A stretch of DNA of 64,000 nucleotides from Saccharothrix violaceirubra (lineage in GTDB: Bacteria > Actinomycetota > Actinomycetes > Mycobacteriales > Pseudonocardiaceae), in contig NZ_JACHJS010000001.1 of NCBI RefSeq assembly GCF_014203755.1, positions 2,914,001 through 2,978,000 of the forward strand. Direction: 5' to 3'. This document shows positions 55,701 through 64,000 of the stretch, one piece after another; position 1 is the first letter of the stretch, and every line of letters starts with the position of its first letter. Both the position numbers and the translations under genes were made by a program. A model generated the notes under the pieces. It was given only the letters and a program-made list of their open reading frames with translations. It made no database searches and was not told the origin of the DNA.

Positions 55701-58700
55701 GGTTCCTCGACGACGTGTCCGGGTTCGACGCCGACTTCTTCGGGATCTCGCCCCGTGAGGCGTTGGCGATGGACCCGCAGCAGCGGGTCCTGCTGGAGAC
55801 GGCCTGGGAGACGTTCGAACACGGCGGCATCGACCCGACCTCGTTGCGGGGCAGCCGGACCGGCGTGTTCACCGGCAGCTGGGCCTCCGGCTACGGCACG
55901 GGCGGGGCCGCGGAGGTCGAGGGGTACTTCGGCACGGGCGCGGCCACGAGCGTGGTGTCCGGCCGGGTCGCCTACCTGCTCGGGCTGGAGGGCGCGGCGG
56001 TGTCCATCGACACGGCCTGCTCGTCGTCCCTGGTGGCCATGCACCTGGCCGCGCAGTCGCTGCGGTCCGGCGAGTGCGATCTCGCGTTGGCCGGTGGCGT
56101 GACGGTGATCGCGACGCCCGTCGGCTTCACCGAGTTCTCCCGCCAGCGCGGTCTGGCCGCCGACGGCCGGTGCAAGCCGTTCTCCTCGTCCGCCGACGGG
56201 ACCGGGTGGGGCGAGGGCGCCGGTCTGGTGTTGTTGGAGCGGTTGTCCGATGCCCGGCGTCACGGGCACCGGGTGTTGGCGGTCGTGCGGGGCAGCGCGG
56301 TGAACCAGGACGGCGCGTCCAACGGGTTGACGGCGCCGAACGGTCCTTCGCAGGAACGGGTCATCCGTCAGGCGTTGGCGAACGCCCGGTTGGAACCGTC
56401 CGATGTGGACGCTGTGGAGGCGCACGGCACCGGCACGTCCCTGGGCGACCCGATCGAAGCGCAGGCACTGCTGGCGACCTACGGCGCGGAGCGTGCGGAA
56501 CCCCTGTGGTTGGGGTCGGTGAAGTCGAACATCGGCCACACCCAGGCCGCCGCCGGGGTGGCGAGTGTGATCAAGATGGTCGAGGCGTTGCGGCACGGCG
56601 TGCTGCCGAAGACCCTGCACGTGGACGAGCCCAGTCCGCACGTGGCCTGGGACAGCGGTGACGTCCGGCTGCTCACCGAGCGGATCGACTGGCCGGACAC
56701 CGGAAGACCGCGGCGGGCGGGTGTGTCTTCGTTCGGCATCAGCGGCACCAACGCGCACATCGTGCTGGAACAGGGGCCGGACGCGGCCGACATCCCCGCG
56801 GCCGACGTGCCCTGGTTGGTGTCGGCGCGGAGCGAGACCGCGCTGCACGACCAGGTCCGAAGGCTGCGGGAGTTCGCCGCGACCCGGCCCGACGTGACGG
56901 GCATCGGTCGGGCGCTGACCGGCAGGGCGGGATTTCCCCATCGGGCGGCGGTTCTCGGCGCGGACGTCGTGTCCGGCGTCGCGGGCGTGGTCGACCGGGT
57001 CGTGTTCGTGTTCCCCGGCCAAGGTGCGCAGTGGGTCGGCATGGGCCGCGAGCTGTATGCCACGTCGGAGGTGTTCCGGGCGGCGATCGACGCGTGCGCC
57101 GACGCGTTGGCGCCGCACGTGGACTGGTCGTTGGTCGAGGCGTTGAACGGCGGGTCGCTCGACCGGGTCGACGTGGTGCAGCCCGCGCTGTTCGCGGTGA
57201 TGGTGGCGTCGGCCGCGCTGTGGCGGTCGGTCGGCGTCGAACCGGACGCGGTCGTCGGCCACTCGCAGGGCGAGATCGCCGCCGCGCACGTCGCCGGCGC
57301 GTTGTCGCTCGACGACGCGGCACGGGTGATCGCGTTGCGCTCCCAGGCCCTGGTCGCCTTGGCCGGGTCGGGCGGGATGGTGTCGTTGGGCCTGTCCGCC
57401 GCCGACGCCGCGCCCTACCTCGCGCCGTGGGGCGGTCGGCTGACCGTCGCCGTGGTCAACGCGCCCGGCTCGGTGGTCGTGTCCGGGGATGTCGACGCCG
57501 TCGGAGAGCTGCTTGCCGCCACGGCGCGCGACGGTGTTCGTGCCCGTCGGTTGCCGGTGGACTACGCCGCGCATTCCGCCCACGTGGAAGCCGTCCGCGA
57601 CCGGCTGATCACCGGGATCGCCGACCTGCGGCCGTCGTCGGGCCGGATTCCGTTCCACTCCACGGTGACCGGCGAACCGCTCGACACCGCCGCGCTCGAC
57701 GCCGACTACTGGTACCGGAACCTGCGCGAGCCCGTGCTGTTCGAGCCGGTCGCCCGTGCGCTGGCCGGGGAGTCCGCCGTGTTCGTGGAGATCAGTCCGC
57801 ATCCCGTGCTGGTGCCCGCGCTCGACGAGCTGGACGCCGTGACGGCCGCGACCGTGCGCCGTGACCAGGGTGCGCACGCCGACTTCCTGGCCGCCGCCGC
57901 CCGGCTGTTCGTGCTCGGCGTCGACGTCGACTGGGGTGGACCGGTCGCGCCGCCGAGCGGGCTGCCCACCTACCCGTTCGAGCACCGGCGGTTCTGGCTG
58001 ACCGGCGGGCACGGCGACGTGTCCGGCGCGGGGGTGGACGCGGTCGACCACCCGTTGCTCGGCGCGGCCGTGGACCTGCCCGGCGACGGGGGCGTGGTGC
58101 TGACCGGCGCGTTGTCCACGGGCACGCACCCGTGGCTCGCCGACCACGCGGTGCGGGGGTCCGTGCTGCTGCCCGCTTCCGGGTTCGTGGAGTTGGTGGC
58201 GCACGCGGCCGGTGTCGTCGGCTGCGCGACGATCGAGGAACTCGTGCTCGAAGCGCCCCTGACCCTGTCCTCGGACGCCGTCCCGGCGCAGGTGGTCGTC
58301 GGTGCGTCGGACGACACGGGTCGTCGGTCGGTCGAGGTGCGGTCGCGGGCGGGGGAGTGGGTGCGGCACGCCGTCGGCACGCTCGCCGTCGAGCCCGTCG
58401 ACGCGCCCGCTTTCCCGACCACTTGGCCGCCGGCCGGAGCACGTCCGGTCGACGTGCGCGAGCTTTACGACATGCTCGCGGGCGCGGGCTACGACCACGG
58501 CCCCGCGTTCCAGGGCGTGCGGGCGGTGTGGCGGTCGGACGACGAGGTGTTCGCCGAGGTCGAGACGACCGGCGCCGCCCGTTACGGCCTGCACCCCGCG
58601 CTGCTGGACTCGGCCCTGCAACCGTTGGCGTTGCTCGCTGACACGGACGTGGGCGAGGTGCGGCTGCCGTTCTCCCTCACCGGGATCACGGTCCACCGCG

Positions 58701-61700
58701 CGGGCGCGTCCGTGGCCAGGGTCCGGCTGCACGGCGACGGGCTCGCTCTCGTCGACGAGTCCGGTGTGCCGGTCGCGACCGTCGGTCGCATCACCACCCG
58801 ACCGCTGGCGCGGCAGGCCGACGACGGCCTGTTCCGGCTGGACTGGGTCCGGCGCGACGGTCTCCAGGTCAGTGGCGACGTGCCCACACGGGTCGTGACG
58901 CCGCGCACGGCCGACGAGGCTTTGGCCCTGCTCCAGGACTTTCTCGCGTCGGACGAGTCCCGACTCGTCGTGCACACCGGTGGCGCGGTCGTCGCCGCGC
59001 CCGGAGACCGGATCGACGACCTCGACGGCGCGTCCGTCTGGGGCCTGGTGCGCTCCGCGCAGGCCGAGCACCCCGACCGGCTCGTGCTGGTCGACACCGA
59101 CGGCTCCGACCCTGTGGTGTTCGCCGACGAGGACCAGATCGCCGTCCGACGCGGTGTGGCCTACGTGCCCAGGCTCGTCCGCGCCGTTGCCGACCCGGTT
59201 GTCACGGGCACGCTCGGCCATGCCGACTCCGGCGACCTGGACGACCTGGCGTTCACCGAACAGCCTGCGGAACCGTTGGCGCCACACGAGGTCCGGGTCT
59301 CGGTGCGTGCGGCGGGCGTGAACTTCCGCGACGTGCTGATCGCCCTCGGCACCTACCCGGTCCCGGCCTCGCTGGGCAGTGAGGGCGCGGGTGTGGTCGT
59401 CGAGGTGGGCTCGGCGGTCACCGACCTGCGTCCCGGCGACCGGGTGCTCGGTCTGCTGTCGGGGGCCTTCGGACCGGTCGCGGTCGCCGACCACCGGGTG
59501 CTCAGGACGATGCCCGACGACTGGGAGTTCAGCCGGGCCGCCGCCGTCCCCGTGGTGTTCCTGACCGCCTGGTACGGACTGTTCGACCTCGGTGGTTTAC
59601 AGGCCGGTGAGCGGGTGTTGGTCCACGCGGGCGCCGGTGGCGTCGGCACGGCCGCGATCCAGCTCGCCCTGCGGGCCGGTGCCGAGGTGTTCGCCACCGC
59701 GAGTCCGGGCAAGTGGGACGTGTTGCGGGACCTGGGTTTGGACGACGACCACATCGCGTCGTCGCGGACCCTGGAGTTCGCCGATCGGTTCCCGCGGGTC
59801 GACGTCGTGTTGCACGCGTTGGCGGGAGAGTTCACCGACGCCTCGCTGCGGCTGCTGTCCGCCGGTGGCAGGTTCGTCGACCTCGGCAAGGCCGACCCGC
59901 GCGAAGCGCCCGGCTACCGGGCGTTCGACCTCGCCGAGGCGGGTCCGGAACGGCTGGGCGAGCTGGTGGCCGAGGTCGTCCGGTCGCTCGTGGCGGGCGA
60001 GCTGCGCGCGCCGCGCATCACGGCGTGGGACGTGCGGCGTGCTTCGCGGGCACTGCGGCACATGAGCCGTGCCGAGCACATCGGCAAGGTGGTGCTGACC
60101 GTCCCGGCCCCGCTCGACGGCACCGTCCTGATTACCGGGGGCACCGGCACGCTCGGCCTGCTGGTGGCCCGGCACCTGGTGGCGCGGCACGGTGTCCGGC
60201 GGCTGGTGTTGCTCGGACGCCGGGGCGGCGAGGTGTCGATCGAGGGCGCGGACGTGTCCGTGGTCGCCTGTGACGTGACCGACCGGGCGGCGCTGGCCGA
60301 GGTGGTCGGGTCGATTCCCGACCTGGCCGCCGTGGTGCACGCGGCGGGCGCGCTGGACGACGGGGTGATCGGCTCGCTGACCCCGGAGCGGCTCGCCGGG
60401 GTGTTCGACGTCAAGGCCCGCGCGGCCTGGCACCTGCACGAGCTGACCCGGCACCTGGACCTGGGCGCCTTCGTGCTGTTCTCCTCGGCGGCCGGGGTGC
60501 TCGGCGCGGCCGGGCAGGGCAACTACGCGGCGGCCAACGCCGCCCTCGACGCCCTGGCCGAACACCGGCGCGGGCTGGGGCTCCCGGCGGTGTCCGTGGC
60601 CTGGGGCCAGTGGGCGCAGGCCAGTGGCCTGACCGGCGGGCTGGGCGAGGGTGACCTGCGGCGGCTGGACCGGGCGGGCGTCGTGCCGCTGACCACCGAG
60701 CACGGCCTGGCGCTGTTCGACGCGGCGCTCGCCTCGGCCGACCCGACGCTCGTCGCGGCCGGACTCCGGGTGGCCGCCCTGGGCGATCGGCCGGTGTCGC
60801 GGGCGCTGACCCGGCGTCGGCCGGTGTCGACCGCCGCGCGTGACCTGAGCGCGCTGCCCGAAGCCGAGCAGCGCGTCGCGCTGCTGGAGCTGGTCACCAC
60901 GCACGGCGCGGCCGTGCTCGGGCGCACCGATCCGGTGGACGCCGACCTGGCGTTCAAGGACCTCGGGTTCGACTCGCTCACGTCGGTGGAGCTGCGCAAC
61001 CGGTTGTCGGCGGCGGTCGGCGTCCGGTTGTCGGCGACGATGACCTTCGACCACCCGACGCCGCTCAAGCTGGTCGAGTACCTGCGGGAGGTGTTGTCGG
61101 GGGCGCGTCGTGCGGTGGCGGTGGCTGCCCCGTCCGCTTCGGGGGACGACCCGATCGTCCTGGTGGGTCTGGGGTGTCGGTATCCGGGTGGCGTCGGTTC
61201 GGCGGCCGACCTGTGGCGGGTGGTGTCGGAGGGTGTGGACGTGATCGGCGACTTCCCGACCGACCGGGGCTGGGACGTGGCCGGGCTGTACGACCCGGAC
61301 GGCGGACCCGGCACCACCTACACCCGGTCCGGCGGGTTCCTGTCCGACGTGGCCGGGTTCGACGCCGGGTTCTTCGGGATCTCGCCGCGCGAGGCGTTGG
61401 CGATGGACCCGCAGCAACGCCTGGTGTTGGAGACCGCCTGGGAGACCTTCGAGCACGCGGGGATCGACCCGACCTCGTTGCGCGGCAGTCGAACCGGTGT
61501 CTACACAGGCATCTGGACCTCCGGGTACGCGGGCGGGGTCGACCAGGTGTCCCGTGACGTCGAGGGGTATCTCGCCACCGGCACGGCCACGAGTGTGACG
61601 TCGGGTCGGGTGTCGTACCTGCTGGGGTTGGAAGGTCCGGCGTTGTCGGTGGACACGGCGTGTTCGTCGTCGTTGGTGGCGCTGCATTTGGCGGCGCAGG

Positions 61701-64000
61701 CGTTGCGGTCGGGTGAGTGCGATCTGGCGTTGGCCGGTGGCGTGACGGTCATGGCCACGCCCGCGAGCTTCGTCGAGTTCTCCCGGCAGCACGGGCTGGC
61801 CGCCGACGGGCGGTCGAAGACGTTCGCCGCCGCCGCCGACGGGACCGGTTGGGGCGAGGGCGTCGGCCTGGTGTTGTTGGAGCGGCTGTCGGATGCGCGT
61901 CGTCGTGGTCATCGGGTGTTGGCGGTGTTGGCGGGTTCGGCTGTGAATCAGGATGGTGCGTCGAATGGTTTGACGGCGCCGAATGGTCCGTCTCAGGAGC
62001 GGGTGATTCGTCAGGCGTTGGCGAACGCGGGTCTTGAGCCGTCCGATGTGGATGTTGTGGAGGCGCACGGTACGGGGACGACGTTGGGTGATCCGATCGA
62101 GGCGCGGGCGTTGTTGGCGACGTATGGCGCGGATCGTGCGGAGCCGTTGTGGTTGGGTTCGGTGAAGTCGAACATCGGTCATACGCAGGCTGCCGCGGGT
62201 GTGGCCGGTGTGATCAAGATGGTCGAGGCGTTGCGGCACGGTGTGTTGCCGAAGTCGCTGCACGTGGACGAACCGAGCCCGCACGTCGACTGGGAAGCGG
62301 GTGCCGTCCGGCTGCTCACCGAGCGGATCGGGTGGCCGGAGGTGGGTCGGCCGCGTCGGGCGGGTGTGTCGTCGTTCGGGATCAGTGGCACGAACGCGCA
62401 CGTGATCCTGGAGCAGGCGCCCGAGGTCGAGCCGGTGGAGGTTCCCGGGTTCGTGCCGTGGTTGTTGTCGGCGAAGTCGCCGGAGGCGTTGCGGGAGCAG
62501 GCTGCGCGGTTGCGCGGGTTCGTGGACGAGCCTGAGGCGGGCGCGGCGCTGGCCACGAGGGCGAAGTTCCCGTATCGCATGGCGTTGACCGACCAGACCC
62601 AGCTCGCCGACGACCTCGCCGACGCGCCGATCGTCCAGGCCCGTCCCGGCGGGACCGCGTTCGTGTTCTCGGGTCAGGGTTCGCAGTGGCACGGCATGGG
62701 ACGCCGGTTGTACGAGGCGTATCCGGTGTTCGCGCGCACGTTGGACGAGGTGTGCGGACTGCTGGACCTGTCGTTGTGGGAGGTGGACCTGGATCAGACC
62801 CGGTTCACGCAGCCCACCTTGTTCGCCATCGAGGTCGCGCTGTACCGGCTGGTGGAATCCCTCGGGATGGCTCCTGATTACCTGGTGGGTCATTCGGTGG
62901 GCGAGTTGGCCGCCGCGCATGTCTCCGGGGTGTTGAGTCTGGAGGACGCGTGCACGTTGGTGTCGGCGCGTGCCCGGTTGATGCAGGAGTTGCCGCCGGG
63001 CGGCGCGATGGTGTCGATCCGCGCCACCGAGGCCGAGGTCGCCGCCACGCTCGGAGCGGGCGTCGATCTCGCCGCTGTGAACGGTGCCGATTCGGTGGTG
63101 ATCTCCGGTGCCGAGGATGCCGTGCTGGAGGTCGCGGCGCGGTGGGGTGAGACGCGTCGGCTGACGGTCAGCCATGCGTTCCACTCGGCGCTGGTGGAGC
63201 CGATGTTGGTCGAGTTCGCCCGGGTCGCCGGGAGTCTGACCTACCACGCGCCGTCGGTGCCGGTCGTGTCGACGGTGACCGGCACGCCGACCGATCTGTC
63301 CACTTCGGACTACTGGGTGCGGCAGGTGCGGGCGACGGTCCGGTTCGCCGACGCGGTGGAGTGGGCACGGGCCAACGGGGTCACCCGCTTCCTGGAGATC
63401 GGCCCGCACCCGACGCTGGTGCCGGACGGGGTGATGCGCCGGGACCACGACGAACCCGAACGCGTCACGGCCGCCTTGGGTCGCCTGTGGGAACAAGGCG
63501 GCGAATGGACCCTGCCCACGGCCCACGCCGACCTGCCGTCCTACGCGTTCCAGCACGACCGGTACTGGCTGGTGCCGAGTGCCCCGGCGGACGTCGCGGG
63601 CGCGGGTCTCGACGCGCTGGACCACCCGCTCCTGCGGGCGTCGGTCACCCTCCCCGACGGTCAGGGCGTGGTGCTGACCGGTGTGCTGTCCCGGGCCGCG
63701 CACCCGTGGCTGGGCGAGCACACGGTCCTGGCCACGCCGTTGCTGCCCGCCACCGCGTTCGTCGAGCTGGCGCTTCGAGCGGGCGTGCTCGTCGACTGCC
63801 CGGAGCTGGCCGAACTGATCCTGGAAGCACCGTTGCCGCTGCACGACACCAGGCACGTCCAGGTCACCGTCGGCACGCCGGACGAGCGCGGGCAGCGTCC
63901 CGTGAGCCTGCACTCCCGCGTCGGCGACGACGACTGGACCCGGCACGCCACGGGCTTCCTGCACGCCGAGCACACGCCACCGGGACAGACCCCCGCCGTC
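49715..64000 (+). CDS. Modular type I polyketide synthase, modules 5, 6 and part of 7 (3' end outside window)
   Basis: The reading frame is open for 4762 codons from ATG 49715 to the window end; I checked it by placing the three KS cysteines (201, 2102, 3983) in frame. GGGGAG lies 8 bases upstream of the ATG, overlapping the previous stop region. Residues 1-34 ([20 protein letters not shown] then RLDEVEE) are a coiled-coil N-terminal docking segment that should pair with the C-terminal tail of the preceding PKS. Order: module 5 KS-AT-DH-ER-KR-ACP (35-1914), module 6 KS-AT-DH-ER-KR-ACP (1932-3794), module 7 KS-AT-DH... (from 3811). It extends the chain made by the first PKS. No thioesterase or further gene is visible before the edge. 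Confidence 0.96.
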   Translation, partial: MADEDKLRGYLKRATADLRVLGRRLDEVEEAAREPIAIVGMGCRYPGGVESPDDLWRLVSEGSDAIGPFPTDRGWDVTYDPDPDRPGTTYARSGGFLADGAGFDAGFFGISPREALAMDPQQRVLLETAWETFEHAGIDPNSLRGSRTAVFTGVWSSGYAAQPPPDLEGFLATGIATSATSGRVSYLLGLEGAAVSVDTACSSSLVAIHLAAQALRAGECTLALAGGVTVMATPAGFVEFARQRGLAPDGRVKPFADAADGTSWGEGAGLLLLERLSDARRNGHRVLAVVRSTAVNQDGASNGLAAPNGPAQERVIRRALSFAGLEPADVDYVEAHGTGTTLGDPIEAQALLATYGQARTEPLRLGSVKSNIGHTQAAAGVAGVIKSVLALRHGLLPATLNVDRPTSHVDWTAGQVRLVSEAEPWPAVDRPRRAAVSSFGISGTNAHLILEQVPDEVESTVDSWVPWVLSARTREALEAHAARLGAVDASDTAIGVALARRTPFEHRAVVLADHRAGLAELAAGRGAPDLVTGRVDVPGRTVFVFPGQGAQWVGMGRELYATSEVFREHVDACAAALAPHVDWSLVDVLRDGPLDRVDVVQPALFAMMVALAGLWRAHGVVPDAVVGHSQGEIAAAHVAGILSLDDAALIVARRAKALVSLAGQGGMVSLALSAVDAAEYLARWNGRLTVAVVNGPGSVVVSGGAADLAGLLAECAADDIRARTLPVDYAAHSVEVEALRDRLRVDLAGVTPRPAVIPLFSTVTGEWAEQLDADHWYRNLREPVLFDLATRGLVDAGHGVFVEVGPHPVLVSAIEATAERDVLVTGTLRRDRPREFRAALARLHVRGVEVDWLLPSGVTPAALPAYPFRRRPFWLRPGTVTTGGHPLVTTAVDLPDGGAALSGTVSLSTHPWLADHAVRGSVLLPGTVFLDLAAYAATVVGVDAVHELVLETPLVLGEEAVRLRVVVGPPDETGRRAVAVHSHTDRWVRHATGTIGVAESTVDFEGLPPDAEPLDVTDLYDTFAAHGYEYGPAFQGVTAAWRADDVVFAEIEVSGSGFAVHPAALDAALHPLALLDRPAGLPFAFSDVVLRPTDAEVLRVRLSGGADGYSVAVTALDGTPVASIGALTVRAFADAPDDLFRLDWVPVTGHADDLPVHHVSTPAGDPADAALAVVEQVLVAIQAADRLVVVTRGAVAAVPGDAVDPAHAAVWGLVRSAQAEHPGRFVLVDADPSWDGSLADETELAVRRGVLLAPRLVRVDRALAVPDGPWRLEDVGTGSIDDLALVPRPELAEPLAPGLVRIALRAAGLNFRDVLIALNVYPGEALMGGEGAGVVLDVGPDVDRFRPGDRVFGLVPGAFGPIAIADHRLLAPVPEDWSSARAAAVPVVFLTAWYGLVDLGRLGAGDRVLIHSGAGGVGMAAIQLARHLGAEVFATASPGKWDVVRGLGLDDGHIASSRTLEFAERFPQVDVVLNSLTDEFLDASLGLLAPGGRFVEMGKTDIRELPDVDYTAFDIADAGPERLGEILAETVRAFADGVFTPLPLDVRGVRDAVDVFRHMSQARHVGKIVLDLPADLDGTVLITGGTGTLGRLLAEHLVSRHGVRRLVLVGRRGGEAPVLDADVRVVACDVSDRGRVADLVASIPDLTAVVHAAGVLDDAVVSELTPDGLAGVFAPKARAAWHLHEATRHLDLAAFVLFSSAAGVLGSPGQANYAAANTFLDALAVHRRSLGLPAVSLAWGYWAESSGMTGHLSDADRERLARSGVVPLTTEHALGLFDAALAADRAAVVPVALDPRALARTSVLPSALRGLAGRPTAKRATRRGGLADRLRALSAADQVAAVLDVVGAETAIVLGHGSADAVDPRLPFRDLGFDSLTAVELRNRLGSATGLRLPATLTFDHPTPARVAEFLRLELLGTRREIAAPVVAAVADDPIVIVGMGCRLPGGVGSPDDLWRLVSDGVDAVSAFPADRGWDLDRLYHPDPDHPGTSYTRSGGFLDDVSGFDADFFGISPREALAMDPQQRVLLETAWETFEHGGIDPTSLRGSRTGVFTGSWASGYGTGGAAEVEGYFGTGAATSVVSGRVAYLLGLEGAAVSIDTACSSSLVAMHLAAQSLRSGECDLALAGGVTVIATPVGFTEFSRQRGLAADGRCKPFSSSADGTGWGEGAGLVLLERLSDARRHGHRVLAVVRGSAVNQDGASNGLTAPNGPSQERVIRQALANARLEPSDVDAVEAHGTGTSLGDPIEAQALLATYGAERAEPLWLGSVKSNIGHTQAAAGVASVIKMVEALRHGVLPKTLHVDEPSPHVAWDSGDVRLLTERIDWPDTGRPRRAGVSSFGISGTNAHIVLEQGPDAADIPAADVPWLVSARSETALHDQVRRLREFAATRPDVTGIGRALTGRAGFPHRAAVLGADVVSGVAGVVDRVVFVFPGQGAQWVGMGRELYATSEVFRAAIDACADALAPHVDWSLVEALNGGSLDRVDVVQPALFAVMVASAALWRSVGVEPDAVVGHSQGEIAAAHVAGALSLDDAARVIALRSQALVALAGSGGMVSLGLSAADAAPYLAPWGGRLTVAVVNAPGSVVVSGDVDAVGELLAATARDGVRARRLPVDYAAHSAHVEAVRDRLITGIADLRPSSGRIPFHSTVTGEPLDTAALDADYWYRNLREPVLFEPVARALAGESAVFVEISPHPVLVPALDELDAVTAATVRRDQGAHADFLAAAARLFVLGVDVDWGGPVAPPSGLPTYPFEHRRFWLTGGHGDVSGAGVDAVDHPLLGAAVDLPGDGGVVLTGALSTGTHPWLADHAVRGSVLLPASGFVELVAHAAGVVGCATIEELVLEAPLTLSSDAVPAQVVVGASDDTGRRSVEVRSRAGEWVRHAVGTLAVEPVDAPAFPTTWPPAGARPVDVRELYDMLAGAGYDHGPAFQGVRAVWRSDDEVFAEVETTGAARYGLHPALLDSALQPLALLADTDVGEVRLPFSLTGITVHRAGASVARVRLHGDGLALVDESGVPVATVGRITTRPLARQADDGLFRLDWVRRDGLQVSGDVPTRVVTPRTADEALALLQDFLASDESRLVVHTGGAVVAAPGDRIDDLDGASVWGLVRSAQAEHPDRLVLVDTDGSDPVVFADEDQIAVRRGVAYVPRLVRAVADPVVTGTLGHADSGDLDDLAFTEQPAEPLAPHEVRVSVRAAGVNFRDVLIALGTYPVPASLGSEGAGVVVEVGSAVTDLRPGDRVLGLLSGAFGPVAVADHRVLRTMPDDWEFSRAAAVPVVFLTAWYGLFDLGGLQAGERVLVHAGAGGVGTAAIQLALRAGAEVFATASPGKWDVLRDLGLDDDHIASSRTLEFADRFPRVDVVLHALAGEFTDASLRLLSAGGRFVDLGKADPREAPGYRAFDLAEAGPERLGELVAEVVRSLVAGELRAPRITAWDVRRASRALRHMSRAEHIGKVVLTVPAPLDGTVLITGGTGTLGLLVARHLVARHGVRRLVLLGRRGGEVSIEGADVSVVACDVTDRAALAEVVGSIPDLAAVVHAAGALDDGVIGSLTPERLAGVFDVKARAAWHLHELTRHLDLGAFVLFSSAAGVLGAAGQGNYAAANAALDALAEHRRGLGLPAVSVAWGQWAQASGLTGGLGEGDLRRLDRAGVVPLTTEHGLALFDAALASADPTLVAAGLRVAALGDRPVSRALTRRRPVSTAARDLSALPEAEQRVALLELVTTHGAAVLGRTDPVDADLAFKDLGFDSLTSVELRNRLSAAVGVRLSATMTFDHPTPLKLVEYLREVLSGARRAVAVAAPSASGDDPIVLVGLGCRYPGGVGSAADLWRVVSEGVDVIGDFPTDRGWDVAGLYDPDGGPGTTYTRSGGFLSDVAGFDAGFFGISPREALAMDPQQRLVLETAWETFEHAGIDPTSLRGSRTGVYTGIWTSGYAGGVDQVSRDVEGYLATGTATSVTSGRVSYLLGLEGPALSVDTACSSSLVALHLAAQALRSGECDLALAGGVTVMATPASFVEFSRQHGLAADGRSKTFAAAADGTGWGEGVGLVLLERLSDARRRGHRVLAVLAGSAVNQDGASNGLTAPNGPSQERVIRQALANAGLEPSDVDVVEAHGTGTTLGDPIEARALLATYGADRAEPLWLGSVKSNIGHTQAAAGVAGVIKMVEALRHGVLPKSLHVDEPSPHVDWEAGAVRLLTERIGWPEVGRPRRAGVSSFGISGTNAHVILEQAPEVEPVEVPGFVPWLLSAKSPEALREQAARLRGFVDEPEAGAALATRAKFPYRMALTDQTQLADDLADAPIVQARPGGTAFVFSGQGSQWHGMGRRLYEAYPVFARTLDEVCGLLDLSLWEVDLDQTRFTQPTLFAIEVALYRLVESLGMAPDYLVGHSVGELAAAHVSGVLSLEDACTLVSARARLMQELPPGGAMVSIRATEAEVAATLGAGVDLAAVNGADSVVISGAEDAVLEVAARWGETRRLTVSHAFHSALVEPMLVEFARVAGSLTYHAPSVPVVSTVTGTPTDLSTSDYWVRQVRATVRFADAVEWARANGVTRFLEIGPHPTLVPDGVMRRDHDEPERVTAALGRLWEQGGEWTLPTAHADLPSYAFQHDRYWLVPSAPADVAGAGLDALDHPLLRASVTLPDGQGVVLTGVLSRAAHPWLGEHTVLATPLLPATAFVELALRAGVLVDCPELAELILEAPLPLHDTRHVQVTVGTPDERGQRPVSLHSRVGDDDWTRHATGFLHAEHTPPGQTPAV
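49817..55455 (+). other. PKS module 5: KS-AT(methylmalonyl)-DH-ER-KR-ACP
   Basis: KS Cys201. AT Ser629 in GHSQGE, Tyr729 in YAAHS, methylmalonyl. [12 protein letters not shown] (His916), GYEYGPAF, and ALDAALHP (Asp present; His replaces the usual Gln). ER with [11 protein letters not shown] and the LNVYP tyrosine (2S). KR B-type (GVLDDAVV). ACP Ser1875. Full reduction is expected. Confidence 0.92.
54443..54715 (+). repeat. Duplicated KR tract, copy in module 5
   Basis: Partner of 39108-39380 (272 of 273 bases identical), 15335 bases downstream in the next PKS gene. The flanking ER and KR sequences differ clearly. Confidence 0.92.
55508..61095 (+). other. PKS module 6: KS-AT(methylmalonyl)-DH-ER-KR-ACP
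   Basis: KS Cys2102 (IDTACSSSL). AT Ser2517 in GHSQGE with YAAHS, methylmalonyl. [12 protein letters not shown] (His2811), YDHGPAF in place of [25 protein letters not shown] with the LGTYP tyrosine (2S). KR B-type ([10 protein letters not shown]). ACP Ser3754. Full reduction is expected. Confidence 0.91.
60146..60350 (+). repeat. Duplicated KR tract, copy in module 6
   Basis: Partner of 43836-44040, offset 16310 bases, five mismatches seen. Confidence 0.88.
61145..64000 (+). other. PKS module 7 (partial): KS-AT(malonyl)-DH, cut by window end
   Basis: KS Cys3983 (VDTACSSSL). AT is malonyl type: GHSVGE (Ser4394) and SHAFHS (His4487). The DH begins near 63620; its motif reads [10 protein letters not shown] (His4669), with Ala where the family has Gly. 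Remaining reductive domains and the ACP lie outside the window. Confidence 0.9.
63176..63465 (+). repeat. Duplicated malonyl-AT tract, copy in module 7
   Basis: Partner of 46863-47152, offset 16313 bases, two mismatches. The KS-AT linker of the two modules (around 46090-46207 and 62410-62527) is also nearly identical. Confidence 0.9.

Noticed and set aside
54899..63973. Two long minus-strand frames opposite the second PKS gene
   Set aside because: Shadow frames of the coding strand; the plus strand has clear KS, AT, DH, ER, KR and ACP motifs throughout.

Overview
The window is very GC-rich DNA with strong G/C bias at third codon positions, GTG and TTG starts, SARP/LAL-type regulators and a giant modular type I polyketide synthase (PKS). 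This points to an actinomycete. A member of the Pseudonocardiales (Actinosynnema/Saccharothrix/Lentzea-like) is my best guess, but that is inference from style only.

Left part (1-6.6 kb): the 5' part of a secreted alpha/beta hydrolase, a small lipoprotein, a DJ-1/PfpI protein divergent from a TetR regulator with two palindromic operators between them, a large AfsR-like SARP-NB-ARC-TPR regulator, and a small secreted protein closed by a perfect hairpin.

7.1-10.9 kb: a tightly packed operon led by an AvrD-family protein (syringolide synthase family), followed by an unknown protein, a P-loop kinase-like protein, an SDR reductase and a HAD phosphatase. The logic (AvrD condensation, reduction, dephosphorylation) resembles butyrolactone or syringolide signal synthesis. 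It is the best candidate for an undescribed small-molecule system here, apart from the PKS itself.

10.7-15.3 kb: a MarR regulator divergent from an MFS exporter, old yellow enzyme, Gfo/Idh/MocA oxidoreductase and NTF2-like protein. 15.4-17.9 kb: a sulfur-scavenging operon (SfnG-like dimethylsulfone monooxygenase plus a DszC/SfnB-like flavoprotein) preceded by a tiny leader peptide with a near-terminal Cys codon, which suggests cysteine-responsive control. 17.9-19.8 kb: an APH-type phosphotransferase divergent from a MerR regulator over a 17-bp operator.

19.8-27.0 kb: a mixed region of secreted and hypothetical proteins (DUF4360-like, DUF4291-like, NucA/NucB-type nuclease, FG-GAP/VCBS-like protein). 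It also holds broken genes: a TPR tail resembling the end of an AfsR-like regulator, an asparagine-synthase/lasso-cyclase-like remnant, and a frameshifted PASTA protein.

27.5-64.0 kb: two collinear modular PKS genes, the second cut by the window end. The first (7387 aa) holds a KSQ loading module and modules 1-4. The second holds modules 5, 6 and part of 7. The AT motifs predict a propionyl starter, methylmalonyl extenders in modules 1, 2, 3, 5 and 6, and malonyl in 4 and 7. The predicted chain is Et-CH(OH)-CH(Me)-CH2-CH(Me)-CH=C(Me)-CH=CH-CH2-CH(Me)-CH2-CH(Me)-, then an acetate unit. Long near-identical DNA tracts between modules indicate recent gene conversion. Tailoring genes and the chain-release domain lie outside the window, and I do not recognise the product.
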